From assembly GCA_050015575.1 (NCBI GenBank), contig JBEKBD010000112.1, positions 1-9,184 on the forward strand: a stretch of 9,184 nucleotides of DNA. The letters run 5' to 3'. This DNA is from Roseiarcus sp050015575 (lineage in GTDB: Bacteria; Pseudomonadota; Alphaproteobacteria; Rhizobiales; Beijerinckiaceae). Within the stretch, counting starts at the first letter, position 1; the number at the start of each line of letters is the position of its first letter. The notes under the pieces were generated by a model. It made no database searches. It was given only the letters and a program-made list of their open reading frames with translations, and was not told the origin of the DNA. Shown piece after piece: positions 1 to 8,411 of this stretch. The translations under genes were made by a program, and so were the position numbers.

Positions 1-1
1 A

Positions 2-649
2 TCTATCGTCCACGAGCTGATCTGGTTCCTCAACGGCGACGTCAACATCGCCTATCTCAAAGCCAACGGCGTCTCCATCTGGGACGAATGGGCGGACGCC
101 AACGGCGATCTCGGCCCCATCTACGGCAAACAATGGCGCGCCTGGGCCGGCCCCGACGGGCGACCATTCGACCAGATCGCCCGGCTCCTCGACGAGATCA
201 AGCGCAATCCGGATTCGCGTCGGCTGATCGTTTCCGCCTGGAACGTCGCCGACATCGGCGCGATGAAGCTGCCGCCGTGCCATTGCCTGTGCCAGTTTTA
301 CGTCGCCGACGGGCGGCTCTCCTGCCAGCTGTATCAGCGCTCGGCCGATCTCTTCCTCGGCGTGCCCTTCAACATCGCCAGCTACGCGCTGCTGACGCAC
401 TTGGTCGCGCGCGAATGCGGCCTCGGCGTCGGCGAATTCGTGCATACGTTCGGCGACGCGCATCTCTATCGCAATCACGAGGCCCAGGCGCGCGAGCAGC
501 TTTCGCGTGCGCCGCGCCCGCTGCCGAGGCTCAGGCTCGCGCCGGCCGAACCGTCGCCGCGCGGCGCGCTCTACGATTTGAAGGCCGAGGCGATCGCGTT
601 CGAAGGCTACGATCCCTGGCCGGCGATCAAGGCGCCGGTGGCGGTTTGA
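2..649 (+). CDS. thyA: Thymidylate synthase, 5'-truncated by window edge
   Basis: Makes dTMP from dUMP using 5,10-methylenetetrahydrofolate, in the cytoplasm. The frame is open from base 2 to the TGA at 647-649 and gives 215 residues. By comparison with E. coli ThyA the first ~53 residues, including the start codon, lie left of the window. Visible landmarks in order: IVHELIWFLNGDVNIAYL at the edge, then WDEWADANGDLGPIYGKQW, the arginine pair DSRRLIVSAWN, and the active-site segment LPPCHCLCQFY. The nucleophilic Cys is codon 278-280, equivalent to E. coli Cys146. After it come SCQLYQRSADLFLGVPFNI and HTFGDAHLYRNH, which bind dUMP and folate. All expected catalytic elements in the visible part are intact. 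The stop overlaps the folA start, so the two genes are one operon. The call is near certain; only the N-terminus is unseen. Confidence 0.97.
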   Translation, partial: SIVHELIWFLNGDVNIAYLKANGVSIWDEWADANGDLGPIYGKQWRAWAGPDGRPFDQIARLLDEIKRNPDSRRLIVSAWNVADIGAMKLPPCHCLCQFYVADGRLSCQLYQRSADLFLGVPFNIASYALLTHLVARECGLGVGEFVHTFGDAHLYRNHEAQAREQLSRAPRPLPRLRLAPAEPSPRGALYDLKAEAIAFEGYDPWPAIKAPVAV

Positions 650-1161
650 GCGCCCCTCGCCTCGCGCTGATCGCGGCGGTGGCGCGCAACGGCGTCATCG
701 GCGCGGGCGACGCCTTGCCGTGGCGGCTTTCGAGCGATCTCAAGCGTTTCAAGGCGCTGACGATGGGCAAGCCGCTGATCGTCGGCCGCAAGACCTTTCA
801 GGCGATCGGCCGGACGCTGCCAGGGCGGGAAATCATCGTCGTCACGCGCGACGAAGCGTATGCGCCCGAAGGCGTCGAAGTCGCGCGCGATGTCGACTCG
901 GCGTTGCGTCTCGCCGAGGCGAAGGCGGGCGCCGCGGGCGTCGACGAGGTCGTCGTTGCGGGCGGCGGCGAAATCTACGCGCGGACGATCGGGCGCGCCG
1001 GACGGCTTTACGTCACCGAGGTCGATCTCGCGCCCGAAGGCGACGCGCATTTTCCCCCGATCGATCCAGCGCTGTGGCGCGAGGTCCGCCGCGAGCCGGG
1101 CGAACGCGGCCCGCGCGACGAGGCGGACTTCGCCTTCGTGGAGTACGCGCGCGTCCTGTAG
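646..1161 (+). CDS. folA: Dihydrofolate reductase, TTG start overlapping thyA stop
   Basis: Reduces dihydrofolate to tetrahydrofolate with NADPH, recycling the dihydrofolate that ThyA produces. I place the start at TTG 646-648, overlapping the thyA TGA as TTGA. The frame is open further upstream, but that stretch is only an arginine-rich shadow of thyA, and the conserved N-terminus (LALIAAVARNGVIG) begins a few residues after this TTG. The product is 171 residues, normal for bacterial DHFR. Landmarks: GDALPWRLSSDLKRFK (residues 21-36) with catalytic Asp31, equivalent to E. coli Asp27; the NADPH-binding segment LIVGRKTFQAIGRTLPGR (44-61); VVVAGGGEIYA (102-112); and YVTEVD (122-127). No strong Shine-Dalgarno is seen, only GGTGGCGG, which fits translational coupling to thyA. 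In many related genomes hflK/hflC follow; here a convergent toxin-antitoxin pair does. Confidence 0.95.
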   Translation: MSAPRLALIAAVARNGVIGAGDALPWRLSSDLKRFKALTMGKPLIVGRKTFQAIGRTLPGREIIVVTRDEAYAPEGVEVARDVDSALRLAEAKAGAAGVDEVVVAGGGEIYARTIGRAGRLYVTEVDLAPEGDAHFPPIDPALWREVRREPGERGPRDEADFAFVEYARVL

Positions 1162-1170
1162 GCGCGGGCG

Positions 1171-1199
1171 CCGACCATGTCCCCTGTCGGCTTGCCGAC
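1171..1199. other. Candidate hairpin between convergent folA and antitoxin genes
   Basis: The 46-base gap between the two convergent stops holds GTCGGC-TT-GCCGAC (1186-1199). A competing pairing is CCGAC (1171-1175) with GTCGG (1186-1190). No T-tract follows on either strand, so a terminator role is only possible. I see no other candidate for ending either transcript. Confidence 0.3.
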
Positions 1200-1207
1200 C
1201 CGCATCC

Positions 1208-1540
1208 CTACGCCACGCGTCTCGGCGCCCTCTTGGCGGGCGCCGGCAGCACGCCGAGCGCCTCCTCGACGATGCTCGGCCGATAAGTGATGACGCGAAT
1301 GAGGCGCGCCGCCGCGCCGCTCGGCGCACGGGCGCCCTGTTCCCATTTGCGCAGGGTGTCGAGACTCGCGCCGAGCACCACCGCGAACTGCTCTTGCGTC
1401 ATACCAGCCTTGAGACGCGCGGCGCGAACTTCCGATTTTTCGATCGAAATCGTTCTCTGGCGGCCCGCAATGGGTCGGCCACGCGCGTGGTCGAGGGCCT
1501 CTTCCAAACCGGCCTTGAGTTCGGTGAAAAGCTTGCTCAT
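1208..1540 (-). CDS. HigA2/NadS-type antitoxin, XRE-family helix-turn-helix
   Basis: Predicted antitoxin and autorepressor of the module, 110 residues. Residues ~38-75 form an XRE/Cro-type helix-turn-helix: VRAARLKAGMTQEQFAVVLG, then SLDTLRKWEQGARAPSG. The TQEQFA...LRKWEQG pattern is typical of HigA2/NadS antitoxins (COG2944 type). The N-terminal arm (FTELKAGLEEALDHAR, residues 5-20) looks helical and is the likely toxin-contact region. The C-terminus (VEEALGVLPAPAKRAPRRVA) is basic and probably flexible. The ATG at 1538-1540 overlaps the toxin TGA as ATGA, with AAGAGG about 8 bases upstream as ribosome binding site, so the two are translationally coupled. Family knowledge says such antitoxins bind palindromes in the module promoter. 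No symbol is given because HigA2, NadS and other names are used loosely for this family. Confidence 0.85.
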   Translation of the reverse strand: MSKLFTELKAGLEEALDHARGRPIAGRQRTISIEKSEVRAARLKAGMTQEQFAVVLGASLDTLRKWEQGARAPSGAAARLIRVITYRPSIVEEALGVLPAPAKRAPRRVA

Positions 1541-1899
1541 GGCTTAGACCTCTTGAGCGCTGACTTAAGTTCATACGCGATGCGCGCCAGTTCGTTTTTC
1601 TCCGCGGCGGACAAACTGGCGGCGACTGATTTGTCGAGCAACGCGAGAATATAGACCGGCGCCTCGGCGTGAAAGAAAACCGTGAAAATACGGGCGCCGC
1701 CGCTCTTGCCTTTGTTTCGTCCAGGCATCGCGAACCGGCGCTTGCGTATGCCGCCGGCGCTTTGGATGAGATCCCCTTCTTCCGGCGAATAGGCGATCGC
1801 CGTTTCAATCGCCTGAATTTCCGCCTCGTCGAGGCCGAGCGCCCTGGCGCCTCTTAAGAAGGGGCTCAGGGAAACAACCGTCACGGGCGTTTCGGTCAT
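1537..1899 (-). CDS. RelE-superfamily toxin, HigB2/NadT type
   Basis: Predicted toxin of a type II toxin-antitoxin pair, 120 residues. HigB2-type proteins enter the ribosome and cleave mRNA. Diagnostic is the block GDLIQSAGGIRKRRFAMPGR (residues 42-61), followed by NKGKSGGARIFTVFF (62-76) and VYILALLDKS (82-91). This order of G-D-x-I-x-x-x-G-G-x-R-K-x-R, a basic Gly-Gly-Ala-Arg loop and a hydrophobic strand ending in a lysine matches Vibrio cholerae HigB2 as I remember it. The C-terminal ~20 residues (LARIAYELKSALKRSKP) form a helix, also as in that family. Toxin-before-antitoxin order is the HigBA arrangement. The start is ATG 1897-1899, 5 bases after a good -10 hexamer, so the mRNA may be nearly leaderless. 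No truncation is visible, so the module should be intact. Visibly more A/T than its neighbours, which suggests acquisition. Confidence 0.85.
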   Translation of the reverse strand: MTETPVTVVSLSPFLRGARALGLDEAEIQAIETAIAYSPEEGDLIQSAGGIRKRRFAMPGRNKGKSGGARIFTVFFHAEAPVYILALLDKSVAASLSAAEKNELARIAYELKSALKRSKP

Positions 1900-1904
1900 T
1901 TCTC

Positions 1905-1933
1905 TAAGTAACCCTTTGTGCGACTTAAATCAA
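1905..1933 (-). promoter_or_regulatory. Promoter with overlapping inverted repeat for the toxin-antitoxin operon
   Basis: Read on the minus strand: TTGATT (1928-1933), 17 bases, TACTTA (1905-1910), a good sigma-70-like pair. The -10 lies only 5 bases from the toxin ATG, so transcription would start at or next to that ATG. Across it lies an inverted repeat, TAAGT (1905-1909) and ACTTA (1923-1927), 13 bases apart. It covers the -10 and spacer, where an antitoxin operator is expected. Both assignments come from the sequence pattern alone. Confidence 0.5.
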
Positions 1934-2096
1934 GCCGCTATCGCGGGTGCGCGGCGCGCGGACGCCCGCTCCCTCGCTCCCGAAGAGGCTTCCCCGGATT
2001 GACCGGGATCGTCGGATCGAACGCCGCGTCGGCGCGCCGCCCTCACTCCGCCCGCCCCCTTGCGCGCGCCGTCCCGTCCCGGCATTGTCGCGCCCC

Positions 2097-3185
2097 ATGG
2101 CCCCCGCCGCCGACAAACCCGGCGCCGAATCGAGCGCTCTCGCCAACCTCGACTCGCGCGCGCGCGAAATCTTTCGCCGCATCGTCGATTCGTACCTCGC
2201 CAGCGGCGAGCCGATGGGCTCGCGCCACCTCTCGCGCCTGCTGCCGATCTCGCTGTCGCCGGCTTCGGTGCGCAACGTCATGCAGGACCTCGAGCAGATC
2301 GGCCTCATCTACGCCCCGCACACCAGCGCCGGGCGCCTGCCGACCCAGCAGGGGCTGCGCTTCTACGTCGACGCGCTCCTCGAGTTCGGCGGCCTGGCGC
2401 GTGAGGAGCGCGCGCGCATCGATTCTTCCGTGCGCGCGGCGGCCGAGGAGGGCGGCTTCGAGGGCGCGCTGACGCAGGCGACTTCGCTGCTTTCCCATCT
2501 GACGCACGGCGCCGGCGTCGTGCTCACCACCAAGGAGAACGCGCGGCTCAAGCACATCGAATTCGTGCGCCTGGAGCCGAAAAAGGCGCTCGCCGTGCTG
2601 GTCGGCGAGGACGGCTCGGTCGAAAACCGCGTCGTCGAGACGCCGGCGGGGATGCCCGCTTCGACGCTGATCGAAGTCAGCAACTACCTCACCGCGCACG
2701 CGCGCGGCCGCACGCTCGCCGAGGCGCGCGAGGAAATCGAGCAGGCGCGCGAGACCGCGCGCGGCGAACTCGACGGATTGGCGGCGCGCCTCGTCGACGC
2801 CGGGCTCGCTTCCTGGGCCGGCGTCGAGGAGGCCAGCCGCCAGCTCATCGTGCGCGGCCAGGCCAATCTCATCGGCGACTTGCGCGCCGCGGAGGATCTC
2901 GAGCGCATCCGCCTGTTGTTCGCCGATCTGGAGACCCAGACCGACGTCATCGACCTCCTCCACCGGGCCGAGAGCGGCGAGGGAGTGAAGATTTTCATCG
3001 GATCGGAGAACAAGCTCTTCTCGCTCTCCGGCTCCTCGATGATCGCCGCGCCGCTGCGCGCCGGCGAGCAGCGCATCGCCGGCGTTCTCGGGGTGATCGG
3101 CCCGACGCGGCTCAACTACGGCCGCGTCGTGCCGATGGTCGAATACGCGGCCCAGGTGCTCGGCGACCTCAAACGCGCGCGCTGA
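2097..3185 (+). CDS. hrcA: HrcA heat-inducible transcription repressor
   Basis: Repressor of class I heat-shock genes (groESL, dnaK), which it controls by binding CIRCE elements; its activity depends on GroEL. The product is 362 residues, normal for alphaproteobacterial HrcA. The N-terminal winged helix spans about residues 19-92: SRAREIFRRIVDSYLASGEP, then ISLSPASVRNVMQDLEQIGL and APHTSAGRLPTQQGLRFYVD. The C-terminal effector domain carries KIFIGSEN (298-305) and the family signature GVIGPTRLNYGRVVPMVEYA (332-351). I choose ATG 2097 because the upstream extension of the open frame is low-complexity Arg/Pro and does not look coding. The Shine-Dalgarno is poor. The 163 bases between the toxin promoter and this start show no CIRCE (TTAGCACTC-N9-GAGTGCTAA) and no clear promoter. 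grpE, the common neighbour of hrcA, is not in the window. Confidence 0.95.
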   Translation: MAPAADKPGAESSALANLDSRAREIFRRIVDSYLASGEPMGSRHLSRLLPISLSPASVRNVMQDLEQIGLIYAPHTSAGRLPTQQGLRFYVDALLEFGGLAREERARIDSSVRAAAEEGGFEGALTQATSLLSHLTHGAGVVLTTKENARLKHIEFVRLEPKKALAVLVGEDGSVENRVVETPAGMPASTLIEVSNYLTAHARGRTLAEAREEIEQARETARGELDGLAARLVDAGLASWAGVEEASRQLIVRGQANLIGDLRAAEDLERIRLLFADLETQTDVIDLLHRAESGEGVKIFIGSENKLFSLSGSSMIAAPLRAGEQRIAGVLGVIGPTRLNYGRVVPMVEYAAQVLGDLKRAR

Positions 3186-3194
3186 GCGGCCGCA

Positions 3195-3223
3195 TTGGTG
3201 CGCGGCGCCGATATGCGCTAGAA
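3195..3223 (+). promoter_or_regulatory. Weak candidate promoter upstream of the HdeD-like gene
   Basis: TTGGTG (3195-3200) and CTAGAA (3218-3223) are 17 bases apart in the short hrcA-hdeD gap, 24 bases before the next ATG. The match is only moderate, and read-through from hrcA is an equally good explanation. Confidence 0.3.
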
Positions 3224-3246
3224 GCGCTCAACGAGCGGAGGGCGCC

Positions 3247-3828
3247 ATGATGTCGAACGCGTCGAATACGGACCAGCAGCCGCATAGTCTGGGCGCGGCA
3301 ATCGAGCGCTTGAGCGGCAAGTGGTGCGCGATCGTCGCCTTCGGCGCGCTGCTCATCCTGCTCGGCGCGGCGGCGCTGGTCTTCTCTTTCGCCGCCACCG
3401 TGGCCACGGTGACCCTCAACGGCGTCTTCTTCCTGGTCGCCGGCGCCGCCGAAATCGGCATCGGCATGCACGCGCAGGGCTGGCGGCGGTTCTTTCTGTG
3501 GGTGATCGGCGGCGTCCTCTACCTCGCCGTCGGCGTCATCTGCATCATCAATCCGGTTTTCGCCTCGCTGGCGCTGACCCTGGCGCTCGGGGCGGGGCTG
3601 ATCGCCGCGGCGGCGGTGCGCGCCTATCTGGCGCTCCAACTCCCCGCCGACCATCCGCGCGGCATGATCCTGGTCGCCGCGGCGGCGACGGCGCTGCTCG
3701 GATTGATCATCGTCATACGCTGGCCCTCGGATAGCGTCTATGTGCTCGGCGTCCTGCTCGGCGTCGACCTTCTATTCCACGGCGCGGGCTGGGTTACATT
3801 TGGCATGGGGCTGCGCGCGCGACGGTGA
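3247..3828 (+). CDS. HdeD-family (DUF308) six-helix membrane protein
   Basis: Small inner-membrane protein of the HdeD/DUF308 family, named for E. coli HdeD, which is tied to acid resistance at high cell density. The biochemical role is unknown in most bacteria. The 193 residues show a short polar N-terminus and six hydrophobic helices at roughly 25-47, 50-73, 82-101, 104-129, 139-157 and 163-189. Family-like features are the FFLVAGAAEIGIG stretch in helix 2, WRRFFLWVIGGVLYLAVGV leading into helix 3, and the final helix rich in Gly and aromatics ending in a basic tail (GLRARR). The start is ATG 3247, with GGAGGG (3237-3242) as ribosome binding site; an adjacent in-frame ATG at 3250 is also possible. 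The gene lies 61 bases after hrcA and 37 before ppdK, same strand, so all three may share a transcript. Function in this organism cannot be read from the sequence. Confidence 0.85.
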   Translation: MMSNASNTDQQPHSLGAAIERLSGKWCAIVAFGALLILLGAAALVFSFAATVATVTLNGVFFLVAGAAEIGIGMHAQGWRRFFLWVIGGVLYLAVGVICIINPVFASLALTLALGAGLIAAAAVRAYLALQLPADHPRGMILVAAAATALLGLIIVIRWPSDSVYVLGVLLGVDLLFHGAGWVTFGMGLRARR

Positions 3829-3865
3829 TGCGCGGGTCGGAATTTTGGTTTTTCAGGAGCGATCG

Positions 3866-6543
<2,678 letters not shown>

Positions 6544-6544
<1 letters not shown>

Positions 6545-6570
6545 GGGGGAAGGAGGGTTACGCTCCCCCT
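6544..6570 (+). other. Hairpin immediately after ppdK
   Basis: AGGGGGA (6544-6550) pairs perfectly with TCCCCCT (6564-6570) across a 13-base loop and begins inside the ppdK stop codon. It lacks a T-tract. It may protect the mRNA 3' end or belong to the repeat cluster that follows. Confidence 0.4.
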
Positions 6571-6578
6571 CGGCCCAA

Positions 6579-6626
6579 CCCCTCTCCCTCCGAATGAACG
6601 CTTCGCGTTCGCCGGGGGGAGAGGGG
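6579..6626. repeat. 48-base palindromic repeat, REP-like
   Basis: The left arm CCCCTCTCCCTCCG (6579-6592) pairs with CGGGGGGAGAGGGG (6613-6626), 13 Watson-Crick pairs plus one G-U. An inner stem GAACGC-TTC-GCGTTC (6596-6610) sits in the loop. It is a hairpin within a hairpin, like the dispersed palindromic repeats of alphaproteobacterial intergenic regions. A 13-base core recurs at 6757-6769. Family membership needs a genome-wide count. Confidence 0.55.
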
Positions 6627-6637
6627 CCTTATGGCGG

Positions 6638-6678
6638 ATCCCTTCTCCCGCTTGCGGGGGAAGGGATTTTTCTTTTTT
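6638..6678 (+). terminator. Intrinsic terminator of the ppdK transcript
   Basis: The stem ATCCCTTCTCCCGC (6638-6651) pairs with GCGGGGGAAGGGAT (6654-6667), one G-U pair, with effectively a CTTG loop. It is followed directly by TTTTTCTTTTTT (6667-6678) on the plus strand. A strong GC stem plus T-tract 94 bases after ppdK is a textbook Rho-independent terminator. On the minus strand no T-tract follows the stem, so it should act mainly on ppdK. Confidence 0.8.
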
Positions 6679-6755
6679 GGGGGCGCGGAAGAGAGCGCGG
6701 CGAAGCGCCGGACGAGCGCGCGCCGTCGTTGCCCTCTCCTGGGTTTACGCCGACC

Positions 6756-6770
6756 AAACGCTTCGCGTTT
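6756..6770. repeat. Second copy of the AACGCTTCGCGTT palindrome
   Basis: AAACGC-TTC-GCGTTT forms a 6-bp stem. Its inner 13 bases (6757-6769) are identical to 6597-6609. It is preceded by CCCTCTCCT (6732-6740), like the arm of the first copy, but the outer arms no longer pair, so it looks like a decayed copy. On the minus strand it lies 46 bases after the rplA stop, without a T-tract; it may still mark that operon's 3' end. Confidence 0.4.
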
Positions 6771-6815
6771 GCGGCGGAGCGGCGGGCGCGGGCGATCGGC
6801 CGCAGGCGGCGCGCT

Positions 6816-7529
<714 letters not shown>

Positions 7530-7533
7530 TGCC

Positions 7534-7980
7534 TTACCCCACCACCTCGAGGCCCATCGAACGGGCGGAGCCTTCGATCATCTTCATCGCCGATTCGACC
7601 GTGTCGCAATTGAGGTCGACGATCTTCTTCTCGGCGATTTCGCGCACCTGCGCCTTGGTCACCTTGCCGACGGTCCCGCGGCCCGGCGTCTTGGCGCCGG
7701 AGGCCGGCTTTTTGCCGAGCTTCAGCCCCGCCGCCTTCTTGAGGAAGAAGGTGACCGGCGGCTGGCGCATCTCGAAGGTGAACGAGCGGTCCTGGTAGGC
7801 GGTGATGACCACCGGGATCGGCGCGCCCTTCTCCAACTGCGCGGTGCGCGCATTGAAGGCCTTGCAGAATTCCATGATGTTGAGGCCGCGTTGGCCGAGC
7901 GCGGGACCGATCGGGGGCGACGGATTGGCCGCGCCCGCCGGCACTTGCAACTTGATATAGCCGGCGATTTTTTTCGCCAT
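7534..7980 (-). CDS. rplK: 50S ribosomal protein L11
   Basis: L11 binds the GTPase-associated centre of 23S rRNA with L10 and is needed for factor-dependent GTP hydrolysis and for RelA activation. The product is 148 residues, usual for the family. The start is ATG 7978-7980, giving the conserved MAKKIAGYIKLQVPAG; the open frame continues upstream, but only through the untranslated leader. Landmarks: ANPSPPIGPALGQRGLNIM (18-36), which forms the thiostrepton/rRNA-facing N-terminal domain, FTFEMRQPPVTFFLKKAAG (67-85), then GTVGKVTKAQVREIAEKK and the C-terminal DLNCDTVESAMKMIEGSARS. The ribosome binding site CGGAG lies about 8 bases upstream. The gene is preceded by its own promoter and leader and followed 4 bases later by rplA. 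nusG and secE, usual upstream neighbours, are absent. Confidence 0.98.
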   Translation of the reverse strand: MAKKIAGYIKLQVPAGAANPSPPIGPALGQRGLNIMEFCKAFNARTAQLEKGAPIPVVITAYQDRSFTFEMRQPPVTFFLKKAAGLKLGKKPASGAKTPGRGTVGKVTKAQVREIAEKKIVDLNCDTVESAMKMIEGSARSMGLEVVG

Positions 7981-8047
7981 GAGCTCTGCTCCGAGAACGG
8001 CGCGACCCGCCGGTTTCACGCCGGAAGGCAGCGCCAGGTTGCAGGTT

Positions 8048-8095
8048 CGTGGTGCGAACGTGAGCCCCGGCTGGCTATCCGGGCGTTCTCCCACG
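8048..8095 (-). promoter_or_regulatory. rplK leader hairpin, probable L1 autoregulatory site
   Basis: Read on the minus strand, the leader folds into stacked stems: CGTGG (8091-8095) with CCACG (8048-8052), GAACG (8084-8088) with CGTTC (8056-8060), and CCCGG (8079-8083) with CCGGG (8066-8070) closing an 8-base loop. Asymmetric bulges (GA, GCA and GCTCA) separate them. The GTGGGAG...CCACGAACC layout resembles alphaproteobacterial ribosomal-protein leaders. L1 repression through the rplK leader is established in E. coli; applying it here is inference. Confidence 0.6.
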
Positions 8096-8109
8096 GGTTT
8101 AGGGCGGCG

Positions 8110-8138
8110 GGAATAGCAGGCTTGCCCCGGACTCGCAA
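8110..8138 (-). promoter_or_regulatory. Promoter of the rplK-rplA operon
   Basis: On the minus strand, TTGCGA (8133-8138) and TATTCC (8110-8115) stand 17 bases apart, with GGGGCAAG in the spacer as in many alphaproteobacterial sigma-70 promoters. Transcription would start near 8103, giving a leader of about 120 bases that contains the whole 8048-8095 structure and nothing upstream of it. That positional fit is the main support. Confidence 0.6.
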
Positions 8139-8200
8139 CTATGGCGCGGCTTGCGGCGCAATCGCCGTCGGGCCTGCGAAGACCGCTCAAGGCGCGACTT

Positions 8201-8240
8201 CGGTCAGCGGCGCGGCGGCGCCGATCTGCGCCGCTGGCCG
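8201..8240. repeat. Inverted repeat, 13-bp stem
   Basis: CGGTCAGCGGCGC (8201-8213) pairs with GCGCCGCTGGCCG (8228-8240), one G-U, around a 14-base loop. It lies upstream of the rplK promoter and has no T-tract on either side. Function unknown. Confidence 0.45.
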
Positions 8241-8250
8241 GGCGCGCCTC

Positions 8251-8282
8251 GCCCGCCGCACGGTTTTCGACGCGCGGCGGGC
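8251..8282. repeat. Inverted repeat, 9-bp perfect stem
   Basis: GCCCGCCGC (8251-8259) pairs perfectly with GCGGCGGGC (8274-8282) over a 14-base loop that contains TTTT. It is the second of three hairpins in the 221 bases between the repeat-protein stop and the rplK leader region. No gene is visible there: the short Arg/Ala-rich open frames have no recognisable product. Confidence 0.45.
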
Positions 8283-8362
8283 GCTCGCCTGTCGGTCACG
8301 CTCGGCGCTTCTTCGGCGGTTCGCAGGCCGCGCGGCCTTCGGACGCGAAGGGAGAGCCGGCC

Positions 8363-8404
8363 CCCTGGCGCTTCGGTCCCTCGCGGGCGAACCGGGCGCC
8401 AGGG
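8363..8404 (-). terminator. Hairpin just after the repeat-protein stop, possible terminator
   Basis: CCCTGGCGC (8363-8371) and GCGCCAGGG (8396-8404) form a perfect 9-bp outer stem. TTCG (8372-8375) with CGAA (8388-8391) and CCC-TCGC-GGG (8378-8387) extend it inward. On the minus strand it starts 7 bases after the repeat gene's TAG. There is no T-tract, so it may be a 3'-end protector or a weak terminator. Confidence 0.4.
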
Positions 8405-8411
8405 CGCACAA

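Noticed and set aside
88..645. Long N-terminal extension of the folA frame
   Set aside because: It is the +2 shadow of thyA, rich in Arg/Ala, with no family resemblance; DHFR homology begins just after TTG 646.
1999..2027. Promoter for hrcA from TTGACC at 1999-2004
   Set aside because: The position 17 bases on is CGCCGC, not a -10 hexamer.
1947..2096. Upstream extension of hrcA to an earlier ATG
   Set aside because: The extra 50 residues are Arg/Pro low complexity, and HrcA proteins normally begin shortly before the winged-helix domain.
8187..8411. Short minus-strand frame between the repeat gene and rplK, considered as a nusG or secE remnant
   Set aside because: Arg/Ala low complexity with no NusG KOW-like or SecE helix pattern, lying over three hairpins.
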